64,000 nucleotides of DNA, from positions 1,612,001 to 1,676,000 of the forward strand of contig JAUTDP010000011.1 of assembly GCA_033439795.1 (NCBI GenBank), read 5' to 3'. Shown in pieces: positions 44,801 to 57,092 of the stretch. The notes under the pieces were generated by a model. The model was given only the letters and a program-made list of their open reading frames with translations. It did not search any database and was not told where the DNA came from. A program made the position numbers and the translations under genes. This DNA is from Sordaria brevicollis (Eukaryota > Ascomycota > Sordariomycetes > Sordariales > Sordariaceae). The first letter of the stretch is position 1. Each line of letters opens with the position of its first letter.

Positions 44801-47800
44801 TATCGGTCGAAATATAATATCCTTAAATTAAAGAATTTCCGTTCTTAATACCCTCGTTCGTATAAAATATATTAATTCCGTTTTATTCGTTTCGAATTTT
44901 ATATTTCTCTCCCTTATTTATTCGGAATAAATTTTTTATACTATTTAAAGTATCCTATAATTCTCTTCAATAAGTTTTATTACGGCGATAATATTAATAT
45001 CGTTAGCGAAGCCGATTATAATTATATTCTTAATTATAATTAATTTATAATATAATAGGGTAATAAAGAAGATAAAAAGAATTAGGGAAAAGGGGGAATT
45101 TTAGGGTATTCCGGCTTCTATAGCGTAAGGAACGGATATTTTATCGTCGAAGAAGAGGGAACTTCTTTATCCGTTAATAAAATTCGCTATTTATTCGAAA
45201 ATTTATTATAAGAATCGTATTTCTTATAAGGTATATAATAATTATTTATAATTAATTCTATCAAATACGCCTTTAAAATTAAAGAGTATTAATAATATAA
45301 TAATTCCGAATTTTTAAATTATATATATAATATCCGTAACGATATAGATAATAAATTCGGTCGAATAATTTATTTAATTATTTATTTAACCCTTTAATAA
45401 AAGGTTAAATTTTTTTACGGCTTAAATAAATTTTTTAGCGACGAACGTTTTAAAGATTTTCCCGACGTTATTTAATAATGAAATTAGCCTCTACGCGTTA
45501 ATTAATTTTTATTATACGGCGGTTTTTCTTAGCTTTTTAAAAACGATTATTTTTGCGTTTTTAAACCGCTATAAGAAATATTTAAAACGAAAATTCGTAA
45601 TTATAAAAATAGTTATAATTTTTCGGAATAATTCTTTATAATTTTTTAAAAATTTATTCGAATATTAATCGACGTTTAATATTTTATTTAGAATTATTCG
45701 AAATAAAATTTCTTAAATATCTTTTTTAGTAATTAATTCGTTAATAAATAACGAATTACCGGTATTTAGAGGAAGGGTCTAATTAGGTAAATAATTTATA
45801 AAAACGTTTATTTTTAGGAAAAAACGTTCGGCGAGAATATTCGCTTTACTATTATAATTTTCAATTTCTTTTATTCCTTCGTATTATTTAAAAATTAAGA
45901 GTTTGGGCAGGTCTATTAGTAAATAATTTCGGGTATAGGCTTATTTTTCAAAGGTTTAAAATTTATTTAAATTTTTCGACGCTTTTTTAACGCTTTTTCG
46001 CTATATTATTTATTAAACTTTCGCGTTAATCCTTCTTTTCTTTATCGATACTTTTACGAATTTTACCTAATTCGAAAATATTTTTTCTTTATATTATTTT
46101 TATTACTTCCGCTTCGTATTTTTCGTCGCTATTTTATATTTTAACGTTTATTATTTCGCTCTTTTCTTTTAACTTTTCTTTTAATATAGGACGAATTCCT
46201 CTATTATATTTATAAATTCTTTATCGAATTTATCGAATATAAATTCTAATTCCTCTTTTATATTAATCTTCGCCGGGATTAAAATCTATTATAATATTAC
46301 TTTTCGTACCTTTTTTATATTTATTAAATTTTAATTATAACCTTCTTCTATTTTTATTTTTTTAACCTTTTTTTTAATATAAATTTAAATTTCCTAAGGA
46401 TAATAGTTTAAACCGGTTTATTTATACCGTTACGCCCCTTAATATTCGGTTTCGATTTTTAATATTATTTATATATAATTAATTATTTTATTTCTTTCTT
46501 TTTATATTACGTTATTTATACGGGTTAATTCCCCTCTAGGGGTAACGAATTATATACATTATTATTATATTTATATAAAGAGTTTTTCGGCTCTTAGGTT
46601 AATTTTATTTTTTAAATCCTAATTAAGATAATAGAAGTTGAAATTTCCGACGGTTATAATTTAATATCTTATTAAAGGTTTTTTTTCGAAGAGTTCGAGG
46701 AGGGGAAACCCTTATTCGTATTCTAGTATTTTATACGTTTTAATAGGGGAATAAATCGAATAAACGGTTAATAATTCTTTTAAATTCTTAAATATTATAA
46801 AGGCTTAATCCCTTCCGATATAGAAATTTAGGTCCTTAAAATTCTATTTTTTATTTACGTAAATAATCGCTTTCCTTTTTTTTAAATAATTTACTTTAAT
46901 ATATTTATTACCTTATAAATAATAAATATTTTCGTTTAAATTCTTATTTAACTCTTAAATTACTACGATATTATAAATCTCTTTTTATTCGAATAGTAAT
47001 TTCCTTCTTTCGTATAATTTCCCTATATTTTAATAGAGTATTTTTAATCGGATTATTAATTATTCTATAAAGGAATATTTTCTAATCTTGCGGGCGGAAT
47101 AAGAGTAGGAATTTTTTCTTTTTAAATAATTAATTTAACGGCGGCGATTAAATTGGCGCCGCTTTAAGTACCCGAATTTTAAGAATTTATAAACGCGTTT
47201 ATTAAGCTTTTGGTTATTAATTTCGGTTTAATAAAGGGCCTATTAATTTATTTATAAATATAGCCTCTATTTCCGCTTTTAAATTCCCTTTTATAAATAA
47301 TAATAATATAAGCGGTAAGGGGGACGTTAAGGAAATTGATATCCCCGTCGCCTTTTATTACCGTTAATTTTAATATAATATTTTTCTTAGGGTTTTTTTA
47401 ATATATAAATAAGCGTAACTTTTTGGTATATTTTATAATAGCCTTCGTAATAACTTTTTTAAAAATAGGGTATACCTTCTTTTCGAAAGCGTAATATTTA
47501 TACTTTTTATACAGAATATAAAAAATTAGTAATTTATTTTCGTTAAACGGGCAATTCGTTTCTTTAAAGCGGTCCTTATTATATTTATCCTTATTATAGT
47601 ATTTATAAACGTTAATATTATAATAGAACTTCCCTAAATATCCTACGCCCTAATAAATAAAATACTATTAAATATTAGCCGAAGAAGTAAACGGTTTATA
47701 AATATACGCACTACCCTCTTAAAGGAGGAATCCTTTATAGAAAGTTTTAATTACTTTTATAATTGTAATTTCTATTATAAGGAATCCCCTATCTTCGCTA

Positions 47801-48828
47801 ATTCTTTTCTTTTATAAGCGTATTCTAATAATAAAGGTAATCGAATTTACTTATTATATTTTATAAATAATATCCTTTATCCTTATATATTCGGCGATAT
47901 TCGTTTAGGGGAACCCCTTAGCGATTAACGTAATAATATTTAGAAATACGAATACTTTTTCGCTAAAGACCTTTTTAATTTAAATTTAATATTATTAATA
48001 TTATTTATATATAGCGTTATTGAATATAATTTTATAATTTCTAATTGTAAGTAATTTCGTAATAGTTCGTATAATATTAAAAGTATTAATTTTCAAATCG
48101 CGAAGTATTTTTTCAATTTAGGTTTTAATTTCTTCGTTCGTTTACTTTAAATATTAAATATCGATTATAATATTTCGGATAAAGAGGGTACGGTCGTAAT
48201 TAACGGAGAATATTTTTAAGGGGGGGGTAATAATTATAATATATTAGAAAATAAACCCGGTTTTAGGAAAAGCGTCCTTTATAATTCCGGTTTATATTTT
48301 TAATACTTCTTTAGCGTTCTTTTATAATTCTTATAGGATAATCTTCTTTAAATCGTCGAAATTCTTCTTAATAATAATTTAATTATTATTAACCTTATTA
48401 ATTTCGGGGTATATTACTCTATTTTTCTTCGCGAGGATTTTCGTATATTTATTAAATAATTTATAAACTTAATTACGGTCCTTGAGCGAGACGGCGTTAT
48501 AATTTAAAGATTTATTCGTTTTAACGATAAATTTTTTTATAATTTCGTCGTCCTTTTATATTTTTTCCGAAATTTTCGCGGCGCGCACTATATTAAAATT
48601 ATTATAAATTAAAAATCTTACGAATAGGTTGTGGGCGCTATTTTTAAATCTATAATTATTACTATTAATCGTTATCGGTAATAATAATATATCGTCGTTA
48701 CTATATTCGTTGCGGGATATCGTAAAGGACGTAAAAGACCTTTTTAAATCGATTCCCGTTGTCGGTTTTCGTTTTGGAGCGTTCTTCGACTAGAAATCGG
48801 CGTTTCCGGTTCTAAAGTAGTTTTTTTT
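41859..48828 (-). mobile_element. LINE copy L, full length, RIP-degraded
   Basis: Complete copy of about 6.97 kb on the minus strand. It starts at AAAACTACTTTAGAACC (near 48828) and ends at AGAATCTTACTT (41859). The 3' hairpin is intact near 41995. The Tyr-rich tract is at 43079-43288, the reverse transcriptase at about 44970-45860, endonuclease GDFN at about 46625, ORF1 at about 47190-48480 and the G-tract at about 48222. It is flanked by K on the left and by a short unassigned stretch and fragment M on the right. No clear target duplication could be found. Confidence 0.93.
43079..43288 (-). pseudogene. Tyr-rich tract downstream of the reverse transcriptase in copy L
   Basis: Sense-strand stretch that happens to stay open for 69 codons. 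It is dominated by Tyr with Arg, Asn, Glu and Lys, and roughly 21-bp units repeat (YYYRYRVN then YYYYYKG). In copy A the same frame (about 5700-5890) is interrupted by TAG codons where Gln is likely. RIP turns CAC/CAT (His) into TAC/TAT, so the Tyr richness is partly mutational. The original protein may have been His/Gln/Tyr-rich. The function is unknown and the start Met is accidental. Confidence 0.45.
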
Positions 48829-48852
48829 ACGTATTATTAATAATATAATTCA
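48829..48852. other. Short unassigned AT-rich junction
   Basis: About 24 bp between the 5' end of L and fragment M that does not match the continuation of K expected there. It may be filler or the trace of a deletion. Confidence 0.5.
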
Positions 48853-49077
48853 TTATATATTGAGAATCCTACGAGCGGGTTATAAACGCTATTTTTAAAT
48901 CTACGGTTATTATTATTAATCGCTATCGGTAGTAACGATATATCGTCGTCGCTATAATTGTCGCGGGATATTATAAGGGACGTAAAAGACCCTTTTAAGT
49001 CGATTCCCGTTATCGGTTTTCGTTTTAGAACGCTCCTCGATTAGAAATCGGCGTTTCCGGTTCTAAAGTAGTTTTTT
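48853..49077 (-). mobile_element. LINE fragment M, 5' 225 bp only
   Basis: Minus-strand 5' terminus (TTGAGAATCCTACGAGCGGG to CGGTTCTAAAGTAG) lying immediately beside the 5' end of L. Only the first 0.22 kb of the element is present. Loss of everything 3' cannot be explained by ordinary 5' truncation, so it reflects deletion or rearrangement, possibly of copy K. Confidence 0.8.
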
Positions 49078-51120
49078 ATAAACGGTTAATAATTCCTTTA
49101 AATTTTTAAATATTATAAAAATCTAAAGTTTTTCGACGTAAAAATTTAAATTTCTAAAATGCTATTTTTTATTTACGTAAATAATTACCCTCCCCTTTTT
49201 TAAATAATTTACCCTAATATATTTACTATTTTATAAACGATAAATATTTTCGTTCAAATTCCTACCCGGCTTTTAAATCGCTATAATATTATAAATTTCC
49301 TCCTATTCGAATAATAACTTCCCTTTTTCGTATAATTTCCCTATATTTTAATAAAATATTTTTAATTAGATTATTAATTACTTTATAAAAGAATATTTTC
49401 TAATTCCGCGGGCGGAGTAAGAATAGGAGTTTTTTCCTTTTAAATAACCGGTTTAGCGGCGGCGATTAAATTAATACTATTCCGAATACCCGAATTTTAA
49501 AAATTCGTAAATATATTTATTAAGCCTTTAACTACTAATTCCGGTTTAATAAAGGGTTTATTAATTTATTTACGGGTATAGCCTTTATTTTTACTTTTAA
49601 ATTCCTTCTTATAAATAATAATAATACGGGTAATAAAGGGGGCGTTAAAGAAATGAATATCTTTATTATCCTTTACCGCCGTTAATTCTAATATAATATT
49701 TTTTTTAAAATCCTTTTAATATATAAAAGAGCGTAGCCTTTTAATATATATTATAGTAATCTTTATAATAATTTTTTTAAAAAAGGGGTATATTTTTTTT
49801 TCGAAGGCGTAATACCCGTATTTTCTATACGGAACGTAAAAAATTAACAATTTATTTTCATTAAATAAGTAATTCGCCTTTTTAAAACGGTCTTTATTAT
49901 ATTTATCCTTATTATAACGTTTATAAATATTAATATTATAATAAAATTTTTTTAAATATTTTACGCCTTAATAAATAAAATATTATTAAATATTAACCGA
50001 AGAAATAAATAATTTGTAAATATATACGCCGCCTTTTTAAAGGAAGAATCTTTTATAAAGAATTTCGGTTACTTCTATAATTATAATTTCTATTATAAAA
50101 AATCCTTTATCTTTGTTAATTCTCTTTTTTTACGGGCGTATTTTAATAATAAAAGTATTCGGGTTCGCTTATTATATTTTAGAAATAATATCTTTTATCT
50201 TTATATATTCGGTAATATTCGTTTAAAAGAACCCTTTAACGATTAATATAATATTATTTAAAGATACGAACGCTTTTTCGCTAAAAATTTTCTTAATTTA
50301 AATTTAATATTATTAATATTATTCGTATATAATATTATCGAATATAATTTTATAATTTCTAATTGTAAAAAATTTCGTATCGGCTTATATAATATTAAGA
50401 ATACCGGTTTTCAAATCGCGAAATATCTTTTCGATTTAAATTTTAATTTCTTTATTCGTCCGTTTCGAATATTAAATATCGATTATAATACCTTAAATAA
50501 AGAGGGTACGGTCGTAATTAATAAAAAGTATTTTTGGAAAGGGGGTAATAATTATAATATATTAAAAAATAGACCTAATTTTAAAAAGAATATCCTTTAT
50601 AATTCCGGCCTATATTTTCGGCGTTTCTTTAACGTTCTTTTATAATTCCTATAAAATCGTTTTCTTTAAATTGTTAAAATCCTTTTTAATAATAATTTCA
50701 TTATTATTAATTTTATTAACTTTAAAGTATATTACTTTACTTTTTTTCGTAAAAATCTTCGTATATTTATTAAATAATTTATAAATTTAATTATAATTTT
50801 CGAACGAAATAGTATTGTAATCCGAAAATTTATTTGCTTTAGTAATAAGTTTCTTTACAATTTTATCGTCTTCTTACGTTTTTTCCGAGATTTTCGCAAC
50901 GCGCGCTACGTTAAAATTATTATATATTAAAAATCTTATAAACGGGTTATAGATACTATTTTTAAATCTATAATCGCCGTTATTAATTATTATCGGTAGT
51001 AACGATATATCGTCGTCGCTATAATCGTCGCGGAATATCGTAAGGGATATAAAAGACCCTCTTGAATCGATTCCCGTTATCGGTTTTCGTTTTGGAGCGC
51101 TCCTCGACTAGAAATCGGCG
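49078..51120 (-). mobile_element. LINE fragment N, 5' third
   Basis: Minus-strand fragment equivalent to copy E from about 22010 to the 5' end, covering ORF1 and the start of the endonuclease region. Its 5' end is AGAAATCGGCG, the same terminus as copy F, without the extra bases carried by L and M. Its 3' side is missing, so it is a rearranged relic. It is heavily RIPped. Confidence 0.85.
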
Positions 51121-51551
51121 TATTAATATAAACCGTAATAAAAATGTAATTATTATAAAAGGAAGAAGAGGATAAAAGGAATAAAAGAGAATTTAATAAT
51201 TAAAAAATTTAATAATAATTAGAAGGGTAAATAAACGGGGGAATAGAAAATAGAAGGTAGTAATAAATAAAGGACGGAATAATAAATTAAAAAAGTAAAA
51301 CGGTTTAATATTTTAGTATAACGGTAAATAGAAGGGATAAAACGGATATTAATCGTATTAGCGGTAAATATATACCGCAATCGTAAAACGCCGAAGAAGC
51401 GGCGCAGATAGGTCTGTACCGGGAATTATAGCCGGGGTTTTTATTTAAGGCGTTTAACGCTTACGGTTTTATCCTACGGGGAATCGGAAATAAACCCTAT
51501 ACTATATTAGCGCTATAGATTTAACTAGGGAATAAGATTCTTACTTACTTA
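51121..51551 (+). mobile_element. LINE fragment O, 3' terminal 0.43 kb
   Basis: Plus-strand 3' end only, matching copy A from about 6700 to the terminus. It ends TAAGATTCTTACTTACTTA, with an extra ACTT unit. It is either a severely 5'-truncated insertion or a relic. Confidence 0.88.
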
Positions 51552-51555
51552 TAAT

Positions 51556-51572
51556 AGGCCTAGGGTGCATAT
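51556..51572 (+). repeat. 17-bp direct repeat, left
   Basis: AGGCCTAGGGTGCATAT, identical to 52054-52070, with 481 bp between. It could be a target-site duplication of a SINE-size insertion. Confidence 0.85.
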
Positions 51573-52004
51573 ACTAGGTTAGCCAAACTACCCGGTAAAA
51601 GGTAGACGATGTTCGCTTACCAACGAACATCTCAATGCACCACTATATACCCGGAATAATCCTGTGATACTACCTTCCCCTTTCCTTAAAGAGGCTCCGC
51701 GGGAGCCGATACCAGAACCTCTGTCCCCAAAGGTGGATCGGCCGCAATGGGAGGCGACTCACGGTCGCTAGGAAAGATAGAAATAGGATTGATTCCTATA
51801 TAGCACTACCCGAAAGGAGCGGCTTCGGAAACCCCTCGAAAGGGATCCCCAAAGGTACTCTTTTCCAACGGGTTCAATTAAGCCGGGCTTCGGTACTCTG
51901 CGGTTGCATTTGTTCTTCCTAGCGACCGGACCAAGGTTACTCTCGGGAACCTCAAAGGTGTCGCTCGGGGACGACGGTCGCAGCCAGGAAAAACCCGCCC
52001 TCGA

Positions 52005-52079
52005 TGCCGCGGCGGGGAATCGAACCCGCCGTGGTAAGCGAACATACTATGACAGGCCTAGGGTGCATATTGTCACGGC
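52005..52079 (-). pseudogene. tRNA-like sequence (tRNA pseudogene or SINE head)
   Basis: On the minus strand the 75-nt segment has a perfect pol III B-box-like GGTTCGATTCC (complement of 52016-52026) and ends CGCGGCA. Its ends pair over six of seven positions (GCCGTG with CGCGGC), as in an acceptor stem. A GCTTACCACGG stretch resembles an anticodon arm. The T stem pairs out of the canonical register (six bp around an 8-nt loop), a variable loop appears to be missing, and no good A box is seen. It is not a functional tRNA as it stands. The right 17-bp direct repeat lies inside this segment. Confidence 0.42.
52054..52070 (+). repeat. 17-bp direct repeat, right
   Basis: Exact copy of 51556-51572. 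Confidence 0.85.
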
Positions 52080-52190
52080 TGAGCCTCATCACATGCAGGT
52101 TATAGGATCTGGTCTTCGTCCTATGTTATGGTTCCTTATAAGAACCCTCTTATCCTCTTCTATCCCATATATCTAGCTTCTTCTCCTCTT

Positions 52191-52974
52191 CATCTTTATT
52201 TATTTTATTAATATATCGGATTATTCTCGTGCGTAATGCTGTTAGATTTATATGCGTGATATTCAAATAAAGATCTTTCCTTTTAGGTTGTATTATATTA
52301 CTTTTTTTTATCCTAAACCGCTACAGATTCCGGAAATATTGGATTTTTTTGATTTATAATATTTAATACTAGGGCGCGCATCGCTAAAGTTTCTTTAATT
52401 AGGCTAATAGATTATTAAAATCCCCTTCCTTTAATGTAATATACCTTTAATTTAATAAATTATTAACTAATATTAGTTTTATTATTAATTAATTAATTAA
52501 TTTACGGTTAAAGTATATAGGATAATAGCGACCCTTTTTCTTAGAATTTTAACCGCGATTTAACGCGGTCCCCTTTATCTTATTTGGTTTTAATAATTTA
52601 GATTTCTTTAATTTTATTATTATCTTATCTCCCTTTACCGCCTTAAACGTAAATTTTAGACCGTTATTAATTTTTTTATTAATAAAATTTAGAACACGTT
52701 ATATTAAGCCGTATTATTCCGTTTTTTATTTTTAAACCTCCCGTTATAAATTTACTTTAATTATATTAACGAATTTAATTAGAAAAATACTTTTTTTTTA
52801 TTCTTTTCTTTCTTTTTCTTTCTCCTTCCGTAATTTTTGGACCTTTAAAATCATTTAACTAAATTTTATTATTATAACCGGATAATAATTTTAATAATAA
52901 TTCATCGATATAATTACTGCGTTAACTTGGTAAATTATTCGTATAAATTAATTATTCACTTCTTTAATTATTTA
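52191..52974. other. AT-rich non-LINE relic, unassigned
   Basis: About 785 bp that matches no part of the LINE. CpA/TpG are low but not absent and TpA is high, so it seems moderately RIPped. On the minus strand around 52790-52850 a Lys/Arg-rich stretch can be read, followed by broken frames with many stops. This may be a decayed gene or another transposon. I see no diagnostic motif. Confidence 0.5.
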
Positions 52975-53181
52975 AAACTGCTTTAGAACCGGAAACGCCG
53001 ATTTCTAGTCGAGGAGCGTTCTAAAACGAAAACCGACAACGGGAATCGACTTAAAAAGGTCTTTTACGTCCCTTACAATATCCCGCGACGATTATAACGA
53101 CGACGATATATCGTTATTACCGATAGCGATTAATAGTAATAATTATAAATTCGAAAATAACGTTTATAACCTATTCGTAGG
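52975..53181 (+). mobile_element. LINE copy J, 5' terminal fragment
   Basis: Begins with the longer 5' terminus AAAACTGCTTTAGAACCGG followed by CGCCGATTTCTAGTCG. It covers the first 0.2 kb and is split at 53181 by copy H. It resumes at 63588. Confidence 0.9.
53168..53181. repeat. Target-site duplication of copy H, left
   Basis: AACCTATTCGTAGG, repeated at 63588-63601. Confidence 0.92.
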
Positions 53182-56100
53182 CCTCTTCATTCGAGGTGCT
53201 ACGATCGATGCTCAATATTCGAAGTGGACGAACGAAGAAACCAAGACTCAAATCGAGAAGATATTTCGCGACTTGAGGGCCAGTACCCCCAATATCGTAC
53301 GAGCCGCTACGAAATTACTTACGACCGGAAATTATAGAATTGTATTCGATAACGTTATATACGAATAATATTAATAATATTAAATTTAGGTTAAGAAGGT
53401 CTTTAGCGAAAAAGCGTTCGTATCTTTAAATACTATTACGTTAGTCGCTAAAGGGTTCCCTTAGGCGAATATCGCCGAATATATAAGGATAGAGGATATT
53501 ATTTATAAAATATAATAGGCGAATTCGACCGTTCTTATTATTAAAGTACGCCTATAGAAGAAGAGAATTAACGAAGATAAAGGATTCTTTATAATAAAAA
53601 TTATAATTATAAAGGTAATTAAAATTCTTTATAAAGGATTCCTCCTTTAAGAAAGCGGTATATACGTTTGCGAGCTATTTATTTCTTCGGTTAATATTTA
53701 ATAGTATTTTATTTATTAGGGCGTAGGATATTTGGGGAAATTCTATTATAATATTAACGTTTATAAATATTATAGTAAGGATAAATATAATAGGGACCGC
53801 TTTAGAGAAGTGAATTGCCCGTTTAATAAGGATAAATTATAAATTTTTTATACTTTATATAAAAAGTATAAGTATTATACCTTCGAAAAGAAGGTATATT
53901 TTATTTTTAAGAAAATTATCGCGAAAGTTATTATAGAATACGTCGAAAGGCTATATTTATTTATATATTAAAAGGATTTTAAAAGAAATATTATATTAAA
54001 GCCGGTAATAATAAAGGATAATAAGGATATTAATCTCTTTAATACCCCCTTTACCGCCCGTATTATTATTATTTGTAAAAAGGAATTTAAAAGCGGAAAT
54101 AGAAATTATATTTATAAGCGAATTAGCGGGCTTTTTATTAAATTAAAATTAGTAATTAAAGGCTTAATAAATATATTTACGAACTTTTAAAATTCGAATA
54201 TTCGGAGCGGTATTAATTTAATCGCCGTTATTAAATTAATTATTTAAAAGGAAAAAATTCTTACTCCTATTCCGTCCGCAGGGTTAAAAAATATTCTTTT
54301 ATAGAGTAATTAATAATCCAATTGAAAATATTTTATTAAAATATAGGGAAATTATACGAGAGAGGGAAATTATTATTTAAATAGGAAGAGATTTACAATA
54401 TTATAGCGATTTAAAAGCCGGGTAGGAATTTAAACGAAGATATTTATCGTTTACGGGGTAATAAGTATATTAGGGTAGATTATTTAAAAAAAAGGAAGGC
54501 GGTTATTTATATAAATAAGAAATAGAATTTTAAGGACCTAAATTTCCGCATTGGAAAAGATTAGGCCTTTATAACGTTTAAGAATTTAAAGGAATTATTA
54601 ATTATTTATTCGATTTATTCCCTTATTAAAATATATAGAATATTAGAATACGAATAGGGGTTTCCCCTTTTCGAATTTTTTAAAGAAAGACCCTTAGTAA
54701 AATATTAAATTATAATTATTAAAGACTTTAATTTTTATTATTTTAATTAGGATTTGGAGAATAGGATTAATTTAGGAGTTAAAAGATTTTTTATATAGGT
54801 ACGATAATAACGTATATAATTCGTTATTTTTAAAGGGGAGCCGATTTATATAAGTAATATAATATAGGAAGAGAGAAATAGGATAATCGATTATATATAA
54901 ATAATATTAAAAATCGAAATTGAATATTAGAAGGCGTAATAGTACGAATAAATTAGTTTGGATTATTATTTTTAGGAAATTTAAATTTATATTAGAAGAA
55001 AAATTAGGAAAATAGAAGTAGAGGAAAATTATAATTAGAATTTAATAAATGCGGAAAAGGTACGAGAAGCGGCGTTATAATAGATTTTAATCCCGGCGAA
55101 AATCGATATAAAAGAGGAATTGGAATTTATATTCGATAAATTCGATAGAGAATTTGTAAATATAATAAAGGAATTCGTTTTATATTAAAAAAAAGGTTAA
55201 GGGAGAAGAGCGAAGTAATAGACGTTAGAATATAAAATAGTAATAAAAGATGCGAAGCGGAAATAGTAGAAGTAGTATAGGGAAAGGATATTTTCGAATT
55301 AAATAAAATTTATAGAGGTATTAATAAAGAAAAGAAGGATTAATACGAAAATTTAATAAGCGATATAGTAAAAAGGCGTTAAAAGGGCGTTAAAGAATTT
55401 AAATGAATTTTAGACCTTTAAAAGATAGGTTTATATTTAAAGTTATTTATTAATAAATTTGCCTAAATTTTCAATTTTTAAATAATATAAGGGAATAGAA
55501 GAAATCGAAGATTATAATAGTAAAGCGAATATTTTTGCCGAATATTTCTTCCCGAAAGTAAATATTTTTATAAATTATTTACCCGATTAGACCCTTCCTT
55601 TAAATATTAGCGATTCGTTATTTATTAACGAATTAATTACCGAGGAAGATATTTAGGAAATTTTATTTCGGATAACTTCGAATAAGGTACTAAGTATTAA
55701 TTAATATTTAAATAAATTTTTGAAAATTTATAGGGAATTATTTTAAAAAATTATAGCCGCTTTTACGGTTACGAATTTTCGTTTTGGGTATTTCTTATAA
55801 TAGTTTAAAAACGCGAAAGTAATTATTTTTAGAAAATTAGGAAAAACTATTATATAATAAAAATTAACCGGCGTATAGAGGTTAATTTTATTATTAAATA
55901 ACGTTAGGAAAATATTTAAAGCATTTATCGTTAAGAAATTTATTTAAATTATAAAAGAGTTTAATTTCTTATTAGAGGGCTAAATAAATAATCGGATAGG
56001 CCGTTCGATCGAGTTTATTATCCGTATTATTACGGATATTATATATACGGTTTGGAAATTCGGAGCCGTTATATTATTAATATTTTTTAATTTTAAAAGC

Positions 56101-57092
56101 GTATTCGATAGAATTAATTATAAGTAATTATTATATATTTTATAGGAAATGCGATTCCTACGATGGATTTTCGAGTAGGTAGTGAATTTCGTTAACGGAT
56201 AAAGAGTTTCCCTTTTTTTCGACGACGAAATATCTATTCCCTACGCTATAAAAATCGGAGTATTTTAGGGTTCCCCCTTTTCCCTAATTTTTTTTATCCT
56301 TTTTATTACTTTATTATATTATAAATTAATTACAATTAAGAATATAATTATAATCGGCTTCGTTAACGATATTAACGTTATTATTATAATAAAGATTACC
56401 GAAGAGAATTGTAAAATACTTTAAATAGTATAGGAAATTTATTCCGAATAGGTAAGGGAGAGAAGTATAGAGTTCGAAGCGAATAAAATAGAATTAATAT
56501 ATTTTACGCGGACGAGGGTATTAAGAACGGAGATTTTTTAATTCGGGGATATTATATTTCAATTAATAGAATTAATAAGATTTTTAAACGTTTAATTAAA
56601 TTATAAATTTAATTATCGAATTTATACGGAAGTTATTAAGAAGAAAATAAAAATTTAAACGAATATACTAATTTAATTAATTATAAAGATTTAAGGTTAC
56701 TCCTTCGTTTATACAAAGGAGATTTATATTAAGTATATTCGAAGTGCGATTATATATAGAGTTTTAGCCTTTTATTAGCCGATAGAAGTATACGGTAAAT
56801 TCCGAAGGATAGTAATTAAATTAATTAAATATTAGATTAAATATTTAAAAATCGTTATTAAAGTGTATAAAATTACGCCGGTATAGAATTTTAAAACGGA
56901 AATTTTTTATTTACTATTCGATTTTTACTTTAATAAACGGATAAGGGTTTTCGAAGAGAAATTCACTCGTATAAATTGAATTAAATTTATTTAAAGAATA
57001 GTAATTTAAATAATTAATTGTATTTAAATAAAACGAATAAGAGGTCGATTATTTATTAAAAGACCGGAAAGCGGTATTATTAAAGTTAAATA
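53182..57092 (+). mobile_element. LINE copy H, 5' part (truncated)
   Basis: Starts CCTCTTCATTCGAGGTGC, about 10 bp upstream of the equivalent start of copy B. It runs through ORF1, the endonuclease and the reverse transcriptase (GFVNDINVI at about 56358-56385) and is interrupted at 57092 by copy I. The first 160 bp keep many CpA/TpG and read close to the unmutated element, and the rest is RIPped. Later frames are destroyed. Confidence 0.93.
57077..57092. repeat. Target-site duplication of copy I, left
   Basis: TTATTAAAGTTAAATA, repeated at 61151-61166. Confidence 0.9.

Larger units (their letters stand above)
51552..52190. other. Non-RIPped island 2, structured non-coding candidate
   Basis: About 640 bp with balanced base use and abundant CpA/TpG, in sharp contrast to both flanks. 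It contains a 17-bp direct repeat (51556-51572 and 52054-52070) and several hairpins. These are an 8-bp stem at 51608-51615 with 51624-51631, GGCTCC/GGAGCC at 51693-51707, ATAGGA/TCCTAT at 51783-51799, and a 13-bp long-range inverted repeat CGGTCGCTAGGAA (51762-51774) with 51916-51928. A tRNA-like segment lies on the minus strand. A 90-codon plus-strand open frame (51904-52176) crosses it, including the antisense of the tRNA-like part, and is unlikely to be a gene. It may be a SINE or another structured RNA element, and I cannot name it. Confidence 0.55.

Noticed and set aside
52005..52079. A functional tRNA gene
   Set aside because: The T stem is out of register, the A box is missing, the variable loop seems deleted and the anticodon arm is weak, so it is listed only as tRNA-like.
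51904..52176. 90-codon plus-strand open frame across island 2
   Set aside because: It crosses the tRNA-like segment and a direct repeat in antisense, has no family resemblance, and its GNRTR motif is typical of translated tRNA antisense.
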